Assembly: GCA_028289545.1 (NCBI GenBank)
Contig: JANQPG010000030.1
Span: forward strand, 1 to 64,000
Length of the DNA stretch: 64,000 nt
Origin: Woeseiaceae bacterium
GTDB lineage: Bacteria; Pseudomonadota; Gammaproteobacteria; Steroidobacterales; Woeseiaceae
Direction: 5' to 3'
Shown here: piece by piece, positions 63,704-64,000 of the stretch
Numbering within the stretch: the stretch's first letter is position 1
Layout of the letters: every line of letters begins with the position of its first letter
Made by a program: the position numbers and the translations under genes
The notes under the pieces: model-generated
The model's database searches: none
The model's input: only the letters and a program-made list of their open reading frames with translations
Told to the model about the DNA's origin: nothing

Positions 63704-64000
63704 CTAGCCGGAAACGGCGTCCCGGCCGGCTTTCTTCGCGCTGTAGAGAGCGTCGTCAGCGGCGTGCAGCAGGGCTTCGAGGCTTTCTCCGCTCTTGAGT
63801 TCGGCGACGCCAATCGAGACCGTGACGGGGATGGTACCCGCGCCGCTGGACGTGCTGATCCGGGTTTGCCGAACGGTTTGCCGGACACGTTCGGCAATCC
63901 TTTTGGCCTGTTCCAGGCTGACCGTCGGCAGCAGCACGGCAAATTCGTCCCCGCCGTAGCGAACGAGTATGTCGCCGGGGTGCACCTGCGTTCTCAACAC
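63704..64000 (-). CDS. GGDEF-domain diguanylate cyclase, C-terminal end (partial)
   Basis: The frame enters from the right edge and ends at TAG. The active-site motif is intact: LVRYGGDEFAVLLP. VTVSIGVAELKSGESLEALL and ADDALYSAKKAGRDAV complete the domain, so the cyclase should be active. An inhibitory RxxD site cannot be seen five residues before the motif. Sensor domain and start lie beyond 64000; the track's GTG at the edge is not a start. Convergent with panC, 23 bases between stops. Confidence 0.92.
   Translation of the reverse strand: MLRTQVHPGDILVRYGGDEFAVLLPTVSLEQAKRIAERVRQTVRQTRISTSSGAGTIPVTVSIGVAELKSGESLEALLHAADDALYSAKKAGRDAVSG

Overview
This is about 64 kb of dense, high-GC bacterial chromosome: essentially housekeeping genes, with no rRNA, tRNA, insertion sequence, phage gene or CRISPR array that I could see. 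The gene content and order point to a gammaproteobacterium. The supporting blocks are rnfABCDGE-nth, pepA-holC-valS divergent from lptFG, pcnB-folK-panB-panC, purN-purM/DUF2066/perM/hda/wrbA/arsC, and moxR-DUF58-tgpA. Genus cannot be fixed from the window; an environmental, non-enteric lineage is my inference. About 60 genes are packed tightly, and many same-strand junctions overlap by 4 bases (ATGA, GTGA or TTGA), so non-ATG starts are common. Both ends cut through cyclic-di-GMP signalling genes: the tail of an EAL protein on the left and a GGDEF domain on the right.

Layout, left half. 0-5 kb: nadC, a short PuuD-like membrane protein, a DUF1289 gene, a BON lipoprotein, monothiol glutaredoxin, RNase T and a divergent M17 aminopeptidase. 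5-12 kb: the pyruvate dehydrogenase operon aceE-aceF-lpdA, where two lipoyl domains sit on E2 and a third on E3, followed by an OsmC-like gene. 12-16.4 kb (minus strand): a bufferin/gig-type cassette (DUF692, DUF2063, DoxX), a strong hairpin, then a membrane-anchored FMN-binding glutamate-synthase-like protein and a HAD phosphatase. 16.5-22.6 kb: rnfABCDGE-nth-DUF1841. 22.7-29.5 kb: metG, two PilT-like ATPases and a HEAT-repeat/serine-threonine kinase.

Layout, right half. 29.9-38.3 kb: mrp, dcd, purMN, DUF2066, a PgsA-like enzyme, perM, hda, wrbA, arsC-like and a lipoprotein. 38.3-44.8 kb: acylphosphatase, a lytic transglycosylase, proS, a phosphatidylserine-decarboxylase-like protein that has lost its self-cleavage site, family 4 uracil-DNA glycosylase, rimI and prfC. 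44.8-50 kb: an MFS transporter and the moxR-DUF58-tgpA set. 50-57.8 kb: valS, holC, pepA, lptF, lptG and an RDD protein. 57.8-63.7 kb: an NTP/NDP-exchanger-like MFS protein, pcnB, folK, a deoxynucleoside kinase, panB and panC.

The least ordinary items are four. The DUF692-DUF2063-DoxX cassette has no DUF2282 (BufA-type) precursor gene beside it. The HEAT-kinase sits in tandem with two PilT-like ATPases. The Psd-like protein looks like a pseudoenzyme. The third lipoyl domain of the pyruvate dehydrogenase complex has moved to E3.
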